Shown here in pieces: positions 34,815 through 43,555 of a DNA stretch of 64,000 nt. The DNA is taken from contig NZ_BBJT01000002.1 of the NCBI RefSeq assembly GCF_000739915.1, forward strand, positions 62,001 through 126,000, written 5' to 3'. Source of the stretch: Paenibacillus chitinolyticus NBRC 15660 (GTDB lineage: Bacteria; Bacillota; Bacilli; Paenibacillales; NBRC-103111). Both the position numbers and the translations under genes were made by a program. Every line of letters begins with the position of its first letter. Positions within the stretch are counted from its first letter, which is position 1. Below the pieces are notes generated by a model. It searched no databases. It worked only from the letters and a program-made list of their open reading frames with translations, and was not told where the DNA came from.

Positions 34815-35216
34815 TTATATGACTATATTGTATTCCCGCACAAGATCAGACATTTTCTGATTTCTCAACTGTTCTTCCATCTTCTCTTCTGCCAATAATA
34901 CCACCTTCTGAATCGGGCATCCAGGTCCATGTTCGAAACTGCAATCGAACAAAGAGGCCGAGCCTTCAATCGCATGAATGATATCTAGGAACGAAATATT
35001 TTCCCAATTTCGTTTGAGTCGATAGCCGCCATTCACTCCCGTTATCGATTCAATCATGCCCGCCTTCACCAACTTGGTCAGTATTTTGGACAAATAGGTT
35101 GGAGACACACTTTGCCGCTCCGCCAACTGCTGTACACCTATTGGTTTTTGGGGAGTCGCCGCAGTAAGAAAGAGCATCGTATGGAGGGCATAATCGGTAG
35201 CCTTGGAGTATTTCAT
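34815..35216 (-). CDS. Rrf2-family transcriptional regulator
   Basis: 133 residues. KYSKATDYALHTMLFLTAAT, IGVQQLAERQSVSPTYLSKI, LTKLVKAGMIESITGVNGGY and RLKRNWENISFLDIIHAIEG are standard. Only two cysteines remain in the sensor loop (DCSFEHGPGC), like the YwnA/CymR-type members without an Fe-S cluster, so thiol-based sensing is possible. ATG 35216 follows GAGGTGATT. The IR elements at 33403 and 34761 are its probable sites. Confidence 0.9.
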   Translation of the reverse strand: MKYSKATDYALHTMLFLTAATPQKPIGVQQLAERQSVSPTYLSKILTKLVKAGMIESITGVNGGYRLKRNWENISFLDIIHAIEGSASLFDCSFEHGPGCPIQKVVLLAEEKMEEQLRNQKMSDLVREYNIVI

Positions 35217-35346
35217 TCATAATCACCTCAAACACAGACTTAACAAGTCTATAATAACTATTATGCTTTATTACGTCAAGCTTCAGCAGATGAAGGTTTG
35301 TTTCGATCTATTCCATGGCACTATTCATCCTGTCCAACCAAACACG

Positions 35347-35694
35347 TTATTTCTCCCAAAGTTCGACCAGTCGGCCTTCAGGATCTTCAATCCAAATAAA
35401 CTTTCCAAATTCACTAACCTCTTTATTCTTTGCAAGAGGTACACCAATATGTTCAAGATGCTTAATAGTCTCGTCCAGATTATGTACTTCGAAATTTAAC
35501 ATCACTTGTTGTTCTGCCGGAAAATAATTGTCATTCTCGGTAAAGAAAGAAAAGATCGTCTCATTTCCTGATTGGGGTTTTATCACAGTCCCATTCCAGT
35601 TTTCTATTTCAATCTGCAGCACTTCACTGTACCATTTTTTTATTACATCCATATTCTTAGTTCTCCAAAAGATGCCTCCAAAACCTTTTATCAT
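35347..35694 (-). CDS. VOC (glyoxalase/bleomycin resistance) family protein
   Basis: 115 residues with two beta-alpha-beta-beta-beta modules: GFGGIFWRTKNMDVIKKWYS and NLDETIKHLEHIGV, ending WIEDPEGRLVELWE, where Glu is the usual metal ligand. Function could be lyase, dioxygenase or sequestering protein. ATG 35694 follows CAGGAG at 8 nt. It appears to be a single gene. Confidence 0.88.
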   Translation of the reverse strand: MIKGFGGIFWRTKNMDVIKKWYSEVLQIEIENWNGTVIKPQSGNETIFSFFTENDNYFPAEQQVMLNFEVHNLDETIKHLEHIGVPLAKNKEVSEFGKFIWIEDPEGRLVELWEK

Positions 35695-35919
35695 TGTATC
35701 TAACTCCTGTCTTTCATCAATTTTTAAATCTTAATGCCAGCAACTGAAGATTGCCCTTTCGTTTGCTCTTGGCCTTCCGGATCCCGAGGACTCATCGCAC
35801 CGCCACGGTTTTAATGCTTACACTATCCTTTCTGGAAGTACCTATCAATTAAGTGCGTACTGTTTTTTTGCGGGTCTACATTTTATACTGGCTTTACTTT
35901 AAATAAAGGAGAGAAAAAA

Positions 35920-36777
35920 ATGACTAAAAAAACAATACGCCTACTGATGCCGCAATGGCAAGGGGGAAACAATCCTAACTACTCTTTTGGAGCCGAACTC
36001 CTTGCTTGGCTAGCTCCTGACAATGATCAGCCCCTTATTCATGTCCCCGTTCAGGCTTATGACGGAATTCCGCTTGAAAACGAGAACGGTACGTATGGAA
36101 GAAAACAGCTGCTTGAGCAATTAGAGGCTGCTCATCATATCATTGATGCTTATAAACCGGATCGTATTGTTATGTTTGGTGGTGACTGCTTAGTCGAACA
36201 AGCCCCATTCGCCTATTTAAACGAACGATACAAGGGGGAATTAGGTTTGGTTTGGATGGATGCTCACAGCGATTTAGGCAGAATTGTAGGGTATGATTAT
36301 GGGCATACCTTACCTCTCGGGAACTTGATGGGAGAAGGTGATGAAGAGTTCGCCAAACATGTAAAAATTCCTTTAAACCCTGAAAATGTGTTTATTGCAG
36401 GTATAAATGTACAAACAGATTTAGATACAGAAATCATTCAACGACTAGGTATTAAAACTGCTGGAACCCAAGAGTTAATGAACGGCACTAAATCTATAAA
36501 GGAATGGATTAAACAAAGTAACATTAAGCACCTAGCAATTCACCTTGATTTAGATGTGCTTGACCCTAAAGCATTTCGTTCTTTATTATTCGCCAACCCT
36601 GAAACCCCTTATGAATTTTCTGCTGCTGGAACCATGCAAATGTCCGGGCTCCTTAATCTGATTAAAGAGCTGTCTGAAGAAACAGATGTGGTTGGATTGG
36701 GTATAACAGAGCATTTACCGTGGGATTCTATTAACTTGAGGAAACTGCTTGGAGAAATACCTATTTTAAATAAGTAA
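35920..36777 (+). CDS. Arginase/ureohydrolase-fold protein with an altered metal site
   Basis: 285 residues. Most manganese ligands of the family are in place: MDAHSD (Asp114, His116, Asp118) and HLDLDVLDP (Asp210, Asp212). The first ligand motif GGDH reads GGDC (Cys90). Length and fold are as in arginase, agmatinase and formiminoglutamase. The His-to-Cys change may weaken one manganese site, so hydrolysis of a guanidino compound is possible but unproven. The ATG follows AAAGGAGAG. Upstream at 35848-35867 a GTAC...GTACT arrangement resembles HxlR operators, but no such regulator is present. Confidence 0.85.
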   Translation: MTKKTIRLLMPQWQGGNNPNYSFGAELLAWLAPDNDQPLIHVPVQAYDGIPLENENGTYGRKQLLEQLEAAHHIIDAYKPDRIVMFGGDCLVEQAPFAYLNERYKGELGLVWMDAHSDLGRIVGYDYGHTLPLGNLMGEGDEEFAKHVKIPLNPENVFIAGINVQTDLDTEIIQRLGIKTAGTQELMNGTKSIKEWIKQSNIKHLAIHLDLDVLDPKAFRSLLFANPETPYEFSAAGTMQMSGLLNLIKELSEETDVVGLGITEHLPWDSINLRKLLGEIPILNK

Positions 36778-36940
36778 AGTCATTAAAACGCACTCACGCA
36801 CTATATGTTTGAACTGTACTGAATCCGTTCTTCTAAGCTTATTCCACTCCATGTCATAGGCATAAATCTTGACTACCGACAATTTCTTATTAACTTAGGA
36901 GAGACTCCGGACCTGCTGCTGTTTCAGCATGTTATTCAAC

Positions 36941-37471
36941 TTACGTCCGTTCGCTCAATCCATTAAATTTTCTGCGTTCCCGTTCCAACAGTTCACGCAA
37001 CGTCATCAAGCTTTCGGCCGCAGTTTGATGAGCTGTGTCGATGATGATGTGATCTCGGTCCCAAACATCATACTGCCGGTTCCTGACCTTCTCCCAAGTA
37101 GGTAGAACAAAACCGGGTATATCGGCTGCACGCGTTTCGACTCGATGCCTGTGTTCACGATCGTCAGAGCAGATCACTTCGATTTCCACAAACGGAGTTT
37201 CAAGGGATTCCGCCACGCTGCGCCAAGCTTGACGCGTTTCATGGATAGGATTGACTGTATCTGCTATGACGTCAAGGCCCAGCCGGAGATTCTGCGATGC
37301 AATCGCATAACACACGATGTAACCCGCAGGTCCATCGTCCCAAGTTCCGGCAACCCGCATAGCCTGCTCCACGACATCGACTCGCAGATACGCTGCTTGT
37401 AACTCTCTAGCCAGAGCGGATGATAGCGTGGACTTCCCGGTGCCTGGTAACCCGCTAAAGATATAAAGCAT
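36941..37471 (-). CDS. P-loop kinase-like ATPase
   Basis: 176 residues. The Walker A motif FSGLPGTGKSTLSSALA is at residues 4-20, with a following LRVDVVEQ segment and DTVNPIHETRQAW in place of the kinase acceptor loop. It resembles gluconate-kinase/chloramphenicol phosphotransferase-like AAA_33 proteins. ATG 37471 follows GGAGG at 8 nt. Substrate unknown. It is the last gene on this strand before convergent 35920-36777. Confidence 0.82.
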   Translation of the reverse strand: MLYIFSGLPGTGKSTLSSALARELQAAYLRVDVVEQAMRVAGTWDDGPAGYIVCYAIASQNLRLGLDVIADTVNPIHETRQAWRSVAESLETPFVEIEVICSDDREHRHRVETRAADIPGFVLPTWEKVRNRQYDVWDRDHIIIDTAHQTAAESLMTLRELLERERRKFNGLSERT

Positions 37472-37494
37472 AAAGCTCTCCTCCTTCACAGCAA

Positions 37495-37545
37495 CATCAG
37501 CATAACGTGAGGTACTCGTTCACGTTATGCTGATGTTTTATTTTT
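37495..37545 (+). terminator. 16-bp stem-loop with a T-rich tail
   Basis: CATCAGCATAACGTGA/TCACGTTATGCTGATG, then TTTTATTTTTTTATT on the plus strand. Both flanking genes are on the minus strand, where the T-tract is absent, so the orientation is odd. It could be read by plus-strand transcripts from upstream. Confidence 0.6.
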
Positions 37546-37560
37546 TTATTCTACGCCTTA

Positions 37561-38274
37561 TCAGAAAAATGCAGTTTCGCCTCTGGGACGATTTCGTATC
37601 TTGTACTTGATCCAGAGAAACAGTATGAATGGCAACGCTGTGTTCGAAGCGATAAAGAACAATAGCGACGGCAAGCCCGTGAGCGGCACATACTCGGCAC
37701 CTTTAAACGGAATAAACAATTGATCGCCAATAGGACTGTCAGAGAATAGGATTGCCGAAGCTGCGTTCCAACCGAGATGGCTGCCCGCCGCGATTGCCAT
37801 GGAACCCGATTCTGAGTACGCATATGCCCATACCAGTCCCATCACAAAAGTAGTTGCAAACATAAAAATCATAACGGGGATGTTGCCGAACAAACCATGC
37901 GAGAACCAATGATAAACCCCAAAGGCGGCTGCCGAAAGAACAATTCCGGGGCGAACACCGAACCAGCGGATCAGTATAACAAGCAGTGCTCCCCGAAAAA
38001 GCAGTTCTTCAAACCAAACAGACTTAAAACTCCACCAACTGGCAGCGAAAAAGTCAGTCCATCGATAGCCGGCGTTTACTTCCCAGCCCGCTGACGTAAT
38101 CAAAGACTCTGTCCATTTGACAACCGCACAAACGACCAGTCCAATCAGTAAAGCAATTCCAAATTGCCGCAGGCGCAGACCAATTGGATTGTACCCGAGT
38201 ACGGACAACGGCTGCCTAATCGTGAAGCGAAGCAAAAGCCATGACAACAGTACCATTACGATCATGCCTAACAT
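37561..38274 (-). CDS. CPBP-family intramembrane protease
   Basis: 237 residues, about eight helices. Motif 1 is VWFEELLFRGALLV (EExxxR), motif 2 FGVYHWFSHG, motif 3 GSHLGWNAA. These are the Glu and His residues of the Rce1/CAAX-protease-like (Abi) family. In bacteria the proteins serve in bacteriocin self-immunity or signal processing; which applies is unknown. ATG 38274 follows GGAG at 7 nt. Confidence 0.9.
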   Translation of the reverse strand: MLGMIVMVLLSWLLLRFTIRQPLSVLGYNPIGLRLRQFGIALLIGLVVCAVVKWTESLITSAGWEVNAGYRWTDFFAASWWSFKSVWFEELLFRGALLVILIRWFGVRPGIVLSAAAFGVYHWFSHGLFGNIPVMIFMFATTFVMGLVWAYAYSESGSMAIAAGSHLGWNAASAILFSDSPIGDQLFIPFKGAEYVPLTGLPSLLFFIASNTALPFILFLWIKYKIRNRPRGETAFF

Positions 38275-38475
38275 AACAAGTCTCCATCCCCTTTATCGAT
38301 TTTATTCTCGCATGACTGTTCTTTTCGAAACTCATGCATTTGCAAGAGACAGCTTACTGATGTGGGATGATTTGCTGTGAATGTGAGGAGCCGACTTCTT
38401 GGATCCGTGCTTTACTTACGAATGTACAAAGAAAAAGTTTCCATACCTGGATTGTACGTCATTCAAACGGATAAT

Positions 38476-38507
38476 AAAAAAGAGGCTGGGAAAATTCCCA
38501 GCCTCTC
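38476..38507 (-). terminator. Intrinsic terminator of the ApgM-DASS unit
   Basis: GAGGCTGGGA/TCCCAGCCTC around AAAT-type loop, then TTTTTTATT on the minus strand. Confidence 0.9.
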
Positions 38508-38564
38508 TTGGATAACGATTACGGTTCTTTTGAAGTAGACTAAGCTATGTGGATTGTGAAATAG

Positions 38565-39803
38565 CTAATTCCCCAGCTTTTTCACTCGGCCCATAAGACC
38601 GTAGAGCGTTCGGACAAATTCATTTCCGGTTAAATGTCCTAGCCCTCCATAAGCACAATCAATTTCATTGTACCGCCAATTCCGGTCTCTTCGGACGCTG
38701 GGCCCGTAAATCAGAACCGGAACGGGATCGCCGGTGTGTTCTCCTACCTCACAAGGCGTTGAGTGATCGGCAGCCAATGCGAGATAGGTGTTATCAGGCA
38801 GTCCCTGAGCGATAAGCCCCACCATTTTATCGAACTGCTCGATCGCTTTTGCTTTTTCAAGCGGTTCATTATCATGACCTTTCAGGTCAGGTGCCTTGAA
38901 ATGTACCAAAACCATGTCACTGTGGGCGATTTCTTCGATCGCCAGTTTAGCTTTCAGCTCAATATTCGTATCGATATTTCCTGTCATACTGCTGTCCGTG
39001 ATGGCTTTAAAGCCGGCCAGCCGTGCAACGCCGAGAACCGTACTTTCTCCCGCGATGCAGCTTCCTTTTATGTTTAGTTCATCCGTGACCGGCTCAAGAC
39101 GAGCCAACTTCCCGGCTCCCCTGGTAAGAAGAAAATTAGCGGGCAGTTTGCCCTGTTCGACACGTTTTGCATTGACCGGATGATCCGATAAGATGGCGTG
39201 AAATTTAGAAAGAAGATTATTCAGGATCGATGCCGTTCTCTTGGACTCCTCCGAATCGTCCAGCGGCTGTACCTCTTGATAGGGACATCCGTCGTTCGGC
39301 GCTTTAGGGTCCGAATCGCTGATATTTTCGCTCAATCCGGCTCCCCGCAGGATAAGTACAGCTCGATGTTCCGTTGCCGGTTTAACATACACCTTTACCC
39401 CTTGAAGCTCCAAACCGTTGATCGCATCCGCGATTTCATCTGTTCCCTGCCGGATCCGTCCCGCTCTGCGATCGACAACGATTCCGTTGTCGTCCACCGT
39501 GGCGAAATTACACCGAAGCACGACGTCTCCCTCTTGAACCTCCATTCCGATTCCCAGAGCTTCGATCGGCCCCCGTCCGGGATAATGATGCGGCTGGTAG
39601 CCGAATAAAATCATATGCCCCATATCCGTCCCCACGGGAATGCCCGAACCGATCAAATCCATCATGCCTGAAATGCCCATCAAAGCCAGCTTGTCCAAAT
39701 GAGGCGTCTTCGCGAATTCCAACGGCGTTTCATGATTAAGCAGTGGGTGGGGGCGGTCTCCTACCCCGTCAGCAATGGCTAAAATAACTTTTCTCTGCAG
39801 CAT
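38565..39803 (-). CDS. ApgM-type cofactor-independent phosphoglycerate mutase
   Basis: 412 residues of the alkaline phosphatase superfamily. AIADGVGDRP (metal Asp), VGTDMGHMILFGY (the catalytic nucleophile is normally Ser or Thr here), NFATVDDNGIVVDRRAGRI, FKAPDLKGHDNEP and LAADHSTPCEVGEHTGDPVP are the archaeal-type iPGM marks. It would interconvert 3- and 2-phosphoglycerate using manganese. Because it lies 18 bp after a DASS transporter and under a LysR gene, it probably serves uptake and use of a specific acid rather than central glycolysis; a role on a phosphorylated or phosphonate acid is an alternative. Confidence 0.85.
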   Translation of the reverse strand: MLQRKVILAIADGVGDRPHPLLNHETPLEFAKTPHLDKLALMGISGMMDLIGSGIPVGTDMGHMILFGYQPHHYPGRGPIEALGIGMEVQEGDVVLRCNFATVDDNGIVVDRRAGRIRQGTDEIADAINGLELQGVKVYVKPATEHRAVLILRGAGLSENISDSDPKAPNDGCPYQEVQPLDDSEESKRTASILNNLLSKFHAILSDHPVNAKRVEQGKLPANFLLTRGAGKLARLEPVTDELNIKGSCIAGESTVLGVARLAGFKAITDSSMTGNIDTNIELKAKLAIEEIAHSDMVLVHFKAPDLKGHDNEPLEKAKAIEQFDKMVGLIAQGLPDNTYLALAADHSTPCEVGEHTGDPVPVLIYGPSVRRDRNWRYNEIDCAYGGLGHLTGNEFVRTLYGLMGRVKKLGN

Positions 39804-39820
39804 GGTATCCTCCTAATAAT

Positions 39821-41308
39821 CTATATTCCGATGACTTTAAACCAGGTGAATATGGCCAAGCTGATCACGCAAGCACCGATAAAGCATGTCACGACCGCAT
39901 ATTTCACTTGATCCAATACGGTAAAATATCCTGTGCCGAAATAGATGGTATTCACCTTGGAATGCGGCGGAAGCGTGATGGTGTACGTCATGGTCATGGC
40001 TGCGGCTAAAGCTAGCGGGACAGGGTCCAGTCCGAGCGTTTTGGCCAGTGCGATGAATGCCGGTATCAATATCGTCACTCGTACGGTTTTGCTTGTAAAG
40101 ATAAGATGGCTGTACATGCTGAGGAACACCACCACGATATAAACCAGAGCATGGTTCATTTGCTCTAATCCCAGAGCGTCTACGACCTTGCCGATGATCC
40201 ACTCCGCGCCTTTCGATTTATCCAGCGCATTACCGACCGCGTAGGCACCTGCCGCGAAAATCATCAGCTCCCATTTGATGTTGGTCTCTTTCCATGTCAG
40301 CAAACCGACTCGGGGCAAGAGACACAGGAGCGCAGAGAGCACGGCCGTTTGTTCCGTACTGATCTCGAAACCGAACCAAGCCTTGTGGTAGTCACCGGTC
40401 GCCCATAGAACTACAGTAAAAATAAAGATCGCCACAGCCTTCTTTTCATCCAGGGAGAATGAACCCAACTTCTTTAACTCATCCTTGAGTGTATCCATCG
40501 CGCTTGTGAAATTGGTTTCATCCTTGAATGAAAACAGCTTTAATCCGACGAAGAACGTGATGAGCATCGTAACGATCGCAGTGGGCATAGAGGCCAGAAG
40601 CCAATCCATGTAGCCGATGTTACCTCCTGCCTGATCATTAATGAATCCGACTGCGATAATGTTTCCCGAAGTAGCCGTCATGACACCCGATGTCGCAATC
40701 GCGTCGGCTTGAACCCCTTGAAGCATCATCGTCTTGCCAAGGTTGCTTTTACCCGGTATCGCTTTGTAGACTTCCAACAAAATTAGGCAAATCGGCACCA
40801 TAAGTGTAGCTCTAGCCGTAGTGGAAGGAACGAAGAAGGCGAGAATAAAATTGATGACAATCAATAAAAACAACGTCGTTTTCGGCGTCTTACCGAACTT
40901 TGTGACCATCCATAACGATAATCTTCTGCCCAAATTCGACTTGATCATGGCAGCGGTGAGAATAAACGCGGAGACCATCAGCCAGATGACGTCATACCCT
41001 AATGTTCCGAACGCGACCGATTGATCCTTAACAGCTCCGACTAGAGGAAGCAGTAAAATGGCCATAATGGAGGTCAAATAAATAGGAATCGGGGTGGTAA
41101 TCCAAAGAATGAGCGCTCCGGTGAAAATGGCGATCGAACTTTGGGCTTGCGCGCTCATGCCTTCAGGCGTCGGCATAAAGAACAGCAGCAATCCGACCGT
41201 TATGGCCAGGGGAATCCCCCACTTCTTCATGCTTTCTTCCATCTTGCTCTTTTTCTTGATCGGCGGCTGTTTGTCATCACTTTCTAAGTTCCCTTTGATC
41301 TCGGACAT
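39821..41308 (-). CDS. DASS (SLC13) family anion:sodium symporter
   Basis: 495 residues, about eleven helices. ILWITTPIPIYLTSIMAILL, FFVPSTTARATLMVPICLIL (with the substrate-site S-T/S-N-T-like motif SGNIIAVGF) and a matching C-half (SHLIFTSKTVRVTILIPAFI) are family marks. Members import di- or tricarboxylates or sulfate with sodium. The substrate here may be a C3/C4 carboxylate given the linked ApgM gene. A charged N-terminus of about 28 residues precedes helix 1. It is divergent from a LysR regulator. Confidence 0.9.
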   Translation of the reverse strand: MSEIKGNLESDDKQPPIKKKSKMEESMKKWGIPLAITVGLLLFFMPTPEGMSAQAQSSIAIFTGALILWITTPIPIYLTSIMAILLLPLVGAVKDQSVAFGTLGYDVIWLMVSAFILTAAMIKSNLGRRLSLWMVTKFGKTPKTTLFLLIVINFILAFFVPSTTARATLMVPICLILLEVYKAIPGKSNLGKTMMLQGVQADAIATSGVMTATSGNIIAVGFINDQAGGNIGYMDWLLASMPTAIVTMLITFFVGLKLFSFKDETNFTSAMDTLKDELKKLGSFSLDEKKAVAIFIFTVVLWATGDYHKAWFGFEISTEQTAVLSALLCLLPRVGLLTWKETNIKWELMIFAAGAYAVGNALDKSKGAEWIIGKVVDALGLEQMNHALVYIVVVFLSMYSHLIFTSKTVRVTILIPAFIALAKTLGLDPVPLALAAAMTMTYTITLPPHSKVNTIYFGTGYFTVLDQVKYAVVTCFIGACVISLAIFTWFKVIGI

Positions 41309-41482
41309 CTCGTGCCCTCCCCGTCTAATGATAACGCTTTCATAATAGACAATATTTTTTGTTGAATCAATCCGATTTTATTCTTGTAATCCTCTCATCT
41401 TGTTATCAATCCAGATTCATCGAATCCCCATCCTTTTATTTATTTTCGTTTGCATTTTTAGTATAGTAACGATGATTGTATC

Positions 41483-41495
41483 AATCAATTTGATT
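41483..41495. promoter_or_regulatory. Candidate LysR binding palindrome
   Basis: AATCAA-T-TTGATT lies in the 246-bp divergent region, about 60 bp before the LysR start, where a LysR recognition site is expected. Confidence 0.45.
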
Positions 41496-41554
41496 ATCTT
41501 TTATAAACAATAACAAATCATTATAATACAATTTCCTTGAAAGGTGAACTGCCC

Positions 41555-42457
41555 ATGAACTTCAGCAAACTGCAAACATTCCTCACTCTATCCGAGTGCT
41601 TGAACTTTACGGAGGCGGCCGAATTGCTCTATTGCTCCCAACCGTCCGTTAGCATGCAAATTCAAAGCATGGAGGCGGAGTTGGGGGTATTACTTTTTGA
41701 CCGGATCGGCAAAAAGCTTTACCTGACGAAACAAGGCGAAGAGTTCAAGCCTTACGCGGAGCAAATGATCAACCTGCTGCATTCAGCCAAAGATCATATT
41801 AGGCAGTTGGAAGACTTATCCTATGGAACATTGTCGTTCGGTGCGAGCAATTTTGTGGGCGTCTATCTGCTTCCCATGATCCTGCGCAATTATTCCAAAA
41901 CGTTTCCAAATATTAAAATCAACATGAGTATTACTTCTTCTAGCCATCTTATTCACATGTTGGAATCTAATAAAGTTGAATTTCTTGTTCTGTCTGATCG
42001 GGTATTGATGGATGAATCCCGTTTTGAACGTAAAACTTTTTACGAGGACGAGCTTGTCCTTATTGTCAACCCTCTGCACCCGCTTGCCGCAAAGCCGGTT
42101 TGTACCCTACAGGACTTGGCCAACGAAACGTTCATTATCAAACCTGACAAATCGGCCACGCGAGGTTACTTGGAAGGAAAGTTTGAGGAATTAGGGTTTA
42201 CTCCACCCAAATATCTTGAAATCAGTAACTTGGAAGGAATTAAACAAGCGGTTATTCATGAACTTGGCGTATCGATTGTTTCTAACTTTGCCATTCAACA
42301 AGAAATTAAAAGCGGATTGATCGTCAAAATACCCGTAAAAGGGGTTACCTTCACCAGAGGGATCTGTTATGTCTATCATCGTCAAAAGCATTTTTCTCCT
42401 GCGGCCAAACAACTTGTTTCATTATTAGATCAATTCTATGACGTCAATTCCAACTAA
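41555..42457 (+). CDS. LysR-family regulator of the DASS-ApgM operon
   Basis: 300 residues. Helix-turn-helix: LQTFLTLSECLNFTEAAELL, YCSQPSVSMQIQSMEAELGV; effector domain from about residue 90 with GASNFVGVYLLPMILRNYSK and a C-terminal ELGVSIVSNFAIQQEI. It is CysL/CbbR-like in overall look. ATG 41555 follows AAAGGTG at 8 nt; the reading to 41537 is rejected. It is divergent from the DASS gene, a typical arrangement for induction by the imported substrate. Confidence 0.92.
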   Translation: MNFSKLQTFLTLSECLNFTEAAELLYCSQPSVSMQIQSMEAELGVLLFDRIGKKLYLTKQGEEFKPYAEQMINLLHSAKDHIRQLEDLSYGTLSFGASNFVGVYLLPMILRNYSKTFPNIKINMSITSSSHLIHMLESNKVEFLVLSDRVLMDESRFERKTFYEDELVLIVNPLHPLAAKPVCTLQDLANETFIIKPDKSATRGYLEGKFEELGFTPPKYLEISNLEGIKQAVIHELGVSIVSNFAIQQEIKSGLIVKIPVKGVTFTRGICYVYHRQKHFSPAAKQLVSLLDQFYDVNSN

Positions 42458-42749
42458 TGGGCGAAGCAACCGAAGTGCGATAGCCGTCTTTGGCTTGTTT
42501 CTTTCGGCACTTCTCGGTTGTTATCGCAAAATATGAAAATGACCGGGCAAGCAACAGCCTACCCGGTTCATCCGCTTTACTGCTATTTGTAATACAAGTT
42601 CAGCGTAACATCTATAGAGCAAAATTTAGATCTGGCATTCTGAGTATCGATTTATTGAATCAATGTGCCATCAACATAAACCAACCTCCTCATTTTAGTT
42701 GACTCAAAAATCATTCCTTTATTCTCCTATCAAAATACAGATGTACTTT
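42458..42749. other. Spacer with one imperfect stem-loop
   Basis: CAACCGA-AGTGC near 42469 can pair with GCACTTC-TCGGTTG near 42508, probably ending the LysR transcript. Nothing else recognisable. Confidence 0.4.
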
Positions 42750-42771
42750 TCTTAATAGATTCTTAATGAAT
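42750..42771 (+). promoter_or_regulatory. Tandem 11-bp direct repeats, response-regulator box 1
   Basis: TCTTAATAGAT (42750-42760) and TCTTAATGAAT (42761-42771), 11-bp period as for OmpR/PhoP-family sites. It lies about 95 bp upstream of the response regulator. The same repeats are at 48340-48361. Confidence 0.75.
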
Positions 42772-42865
42772 TGCAGTAAATATGTATTTCTCTATCTATT
42801 ATTGATATGATTTGATCGTGATCAAGATTGGCTTTATTTCGCTGAAGTAGGAGGAATGATTCACC

Positions 42866-43555
42866 ATCAATCAAATTTTAATAGTAGACGATGAACCCGG
42901 AATTCGTCAGTTAATTAGGATGCATTTAGAACAAGCGGAACTTCAAGTCATAGAAGCCGGTTCAGGACGACAAGCTATTCAATACTTACAGGAATATGCC
43001 ATAGAATTAGTGATATTGGACCTCATGATGGATGATGGCAACGGGTTCGAGGTACTGCAATATCTACGGGACGCAAATATGGAATCATTAGTAATTGCGC
43101 TTAGTGCAAGACGAGAAGTGCAAGACAAAATCTTGACGCTCGGATTAGGTGCAGATGATTATGTCACAAAGCCTTTTAGCCCAGTGGAATTGGTTGCTCG
43201 CGTACAAGCACAGTTAAGAAGACATCGCCCTCATTCTTCTTATCCTGCTAAGATTCTACGTTTAAATAAATTAGTGCTGGATATCGAAAATTATCTTTTG
43301 CGAAATGATGGAATATCATTTTCTGTGACCCCGGTAGAGTGCCGACTTTTAGAAATGTTCATGCAAAATCCAGACCGCGTTTTAACCAAGAGAGAAATTT
43401 ACAAGCAGGTGTGGAATCATGAAAACTTTGATGATAACAATTTAAGTGTTTTTATCAGCAAACTGCGAAGCATTCTTGAACCCACGGAGGATTCGCCTCA
43501 TTACCTTCACACCATACGTGGAATTGGTTACAGATTCTCAGGTGATGGACAATGA
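42866..43555 (+). CDS. OmpR/PhoB-family response regulator without a standard start codon
   Basis: 229 codons if started at ATC 42866. The receiver begins INQILIVDDEPGIRQLI, with the phospho-acceptor Asp52 in VILDLMMDD and the Lys of YVTKPFSPVEL. The C-terminal winged helix (about 135-229) has FSVTPVECRLLEMFMQNPDR and LHTIRGIGYRF. The frame is open only from 42860; it has no ATG, GTG or TTG before 42920, which would remove the acidic pocket. AGGAGG lies at 42849-42854, 11 nt before ATC. Either a non-AUG start, a mutated ATG, or a sequence error is implied. It overlaps the kinase gene by four bases (ATGA). Confidence 0.85.
   Translation: MNQILIVDDEPGIRQLIRMHLEQAELQVIEAGSGRQAIQYLQEYAIELVILDLMMDDGNGFEVLQYLRDANMESLVIALSARREVQDKILTLGLGADDYVTKPFSPVELVARVQAQLRRHRPHSSYPAKILRLNKLVLDIENYLLRNDGISFSVTPVECRLLEMFMQNPDRVLTKREIYKQVWNHENFDDNNLSVFISKLRSILEPTEDSPHYLHTIRGIGYRFSGDGQ

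Noticed and set aside
37495-37545. Insertion-sequence end or attachment site, because of the long perfect inverted repeat
   Set aside because: A T-tract follows and there is no transposase or target duplication; a terminator is simpler.
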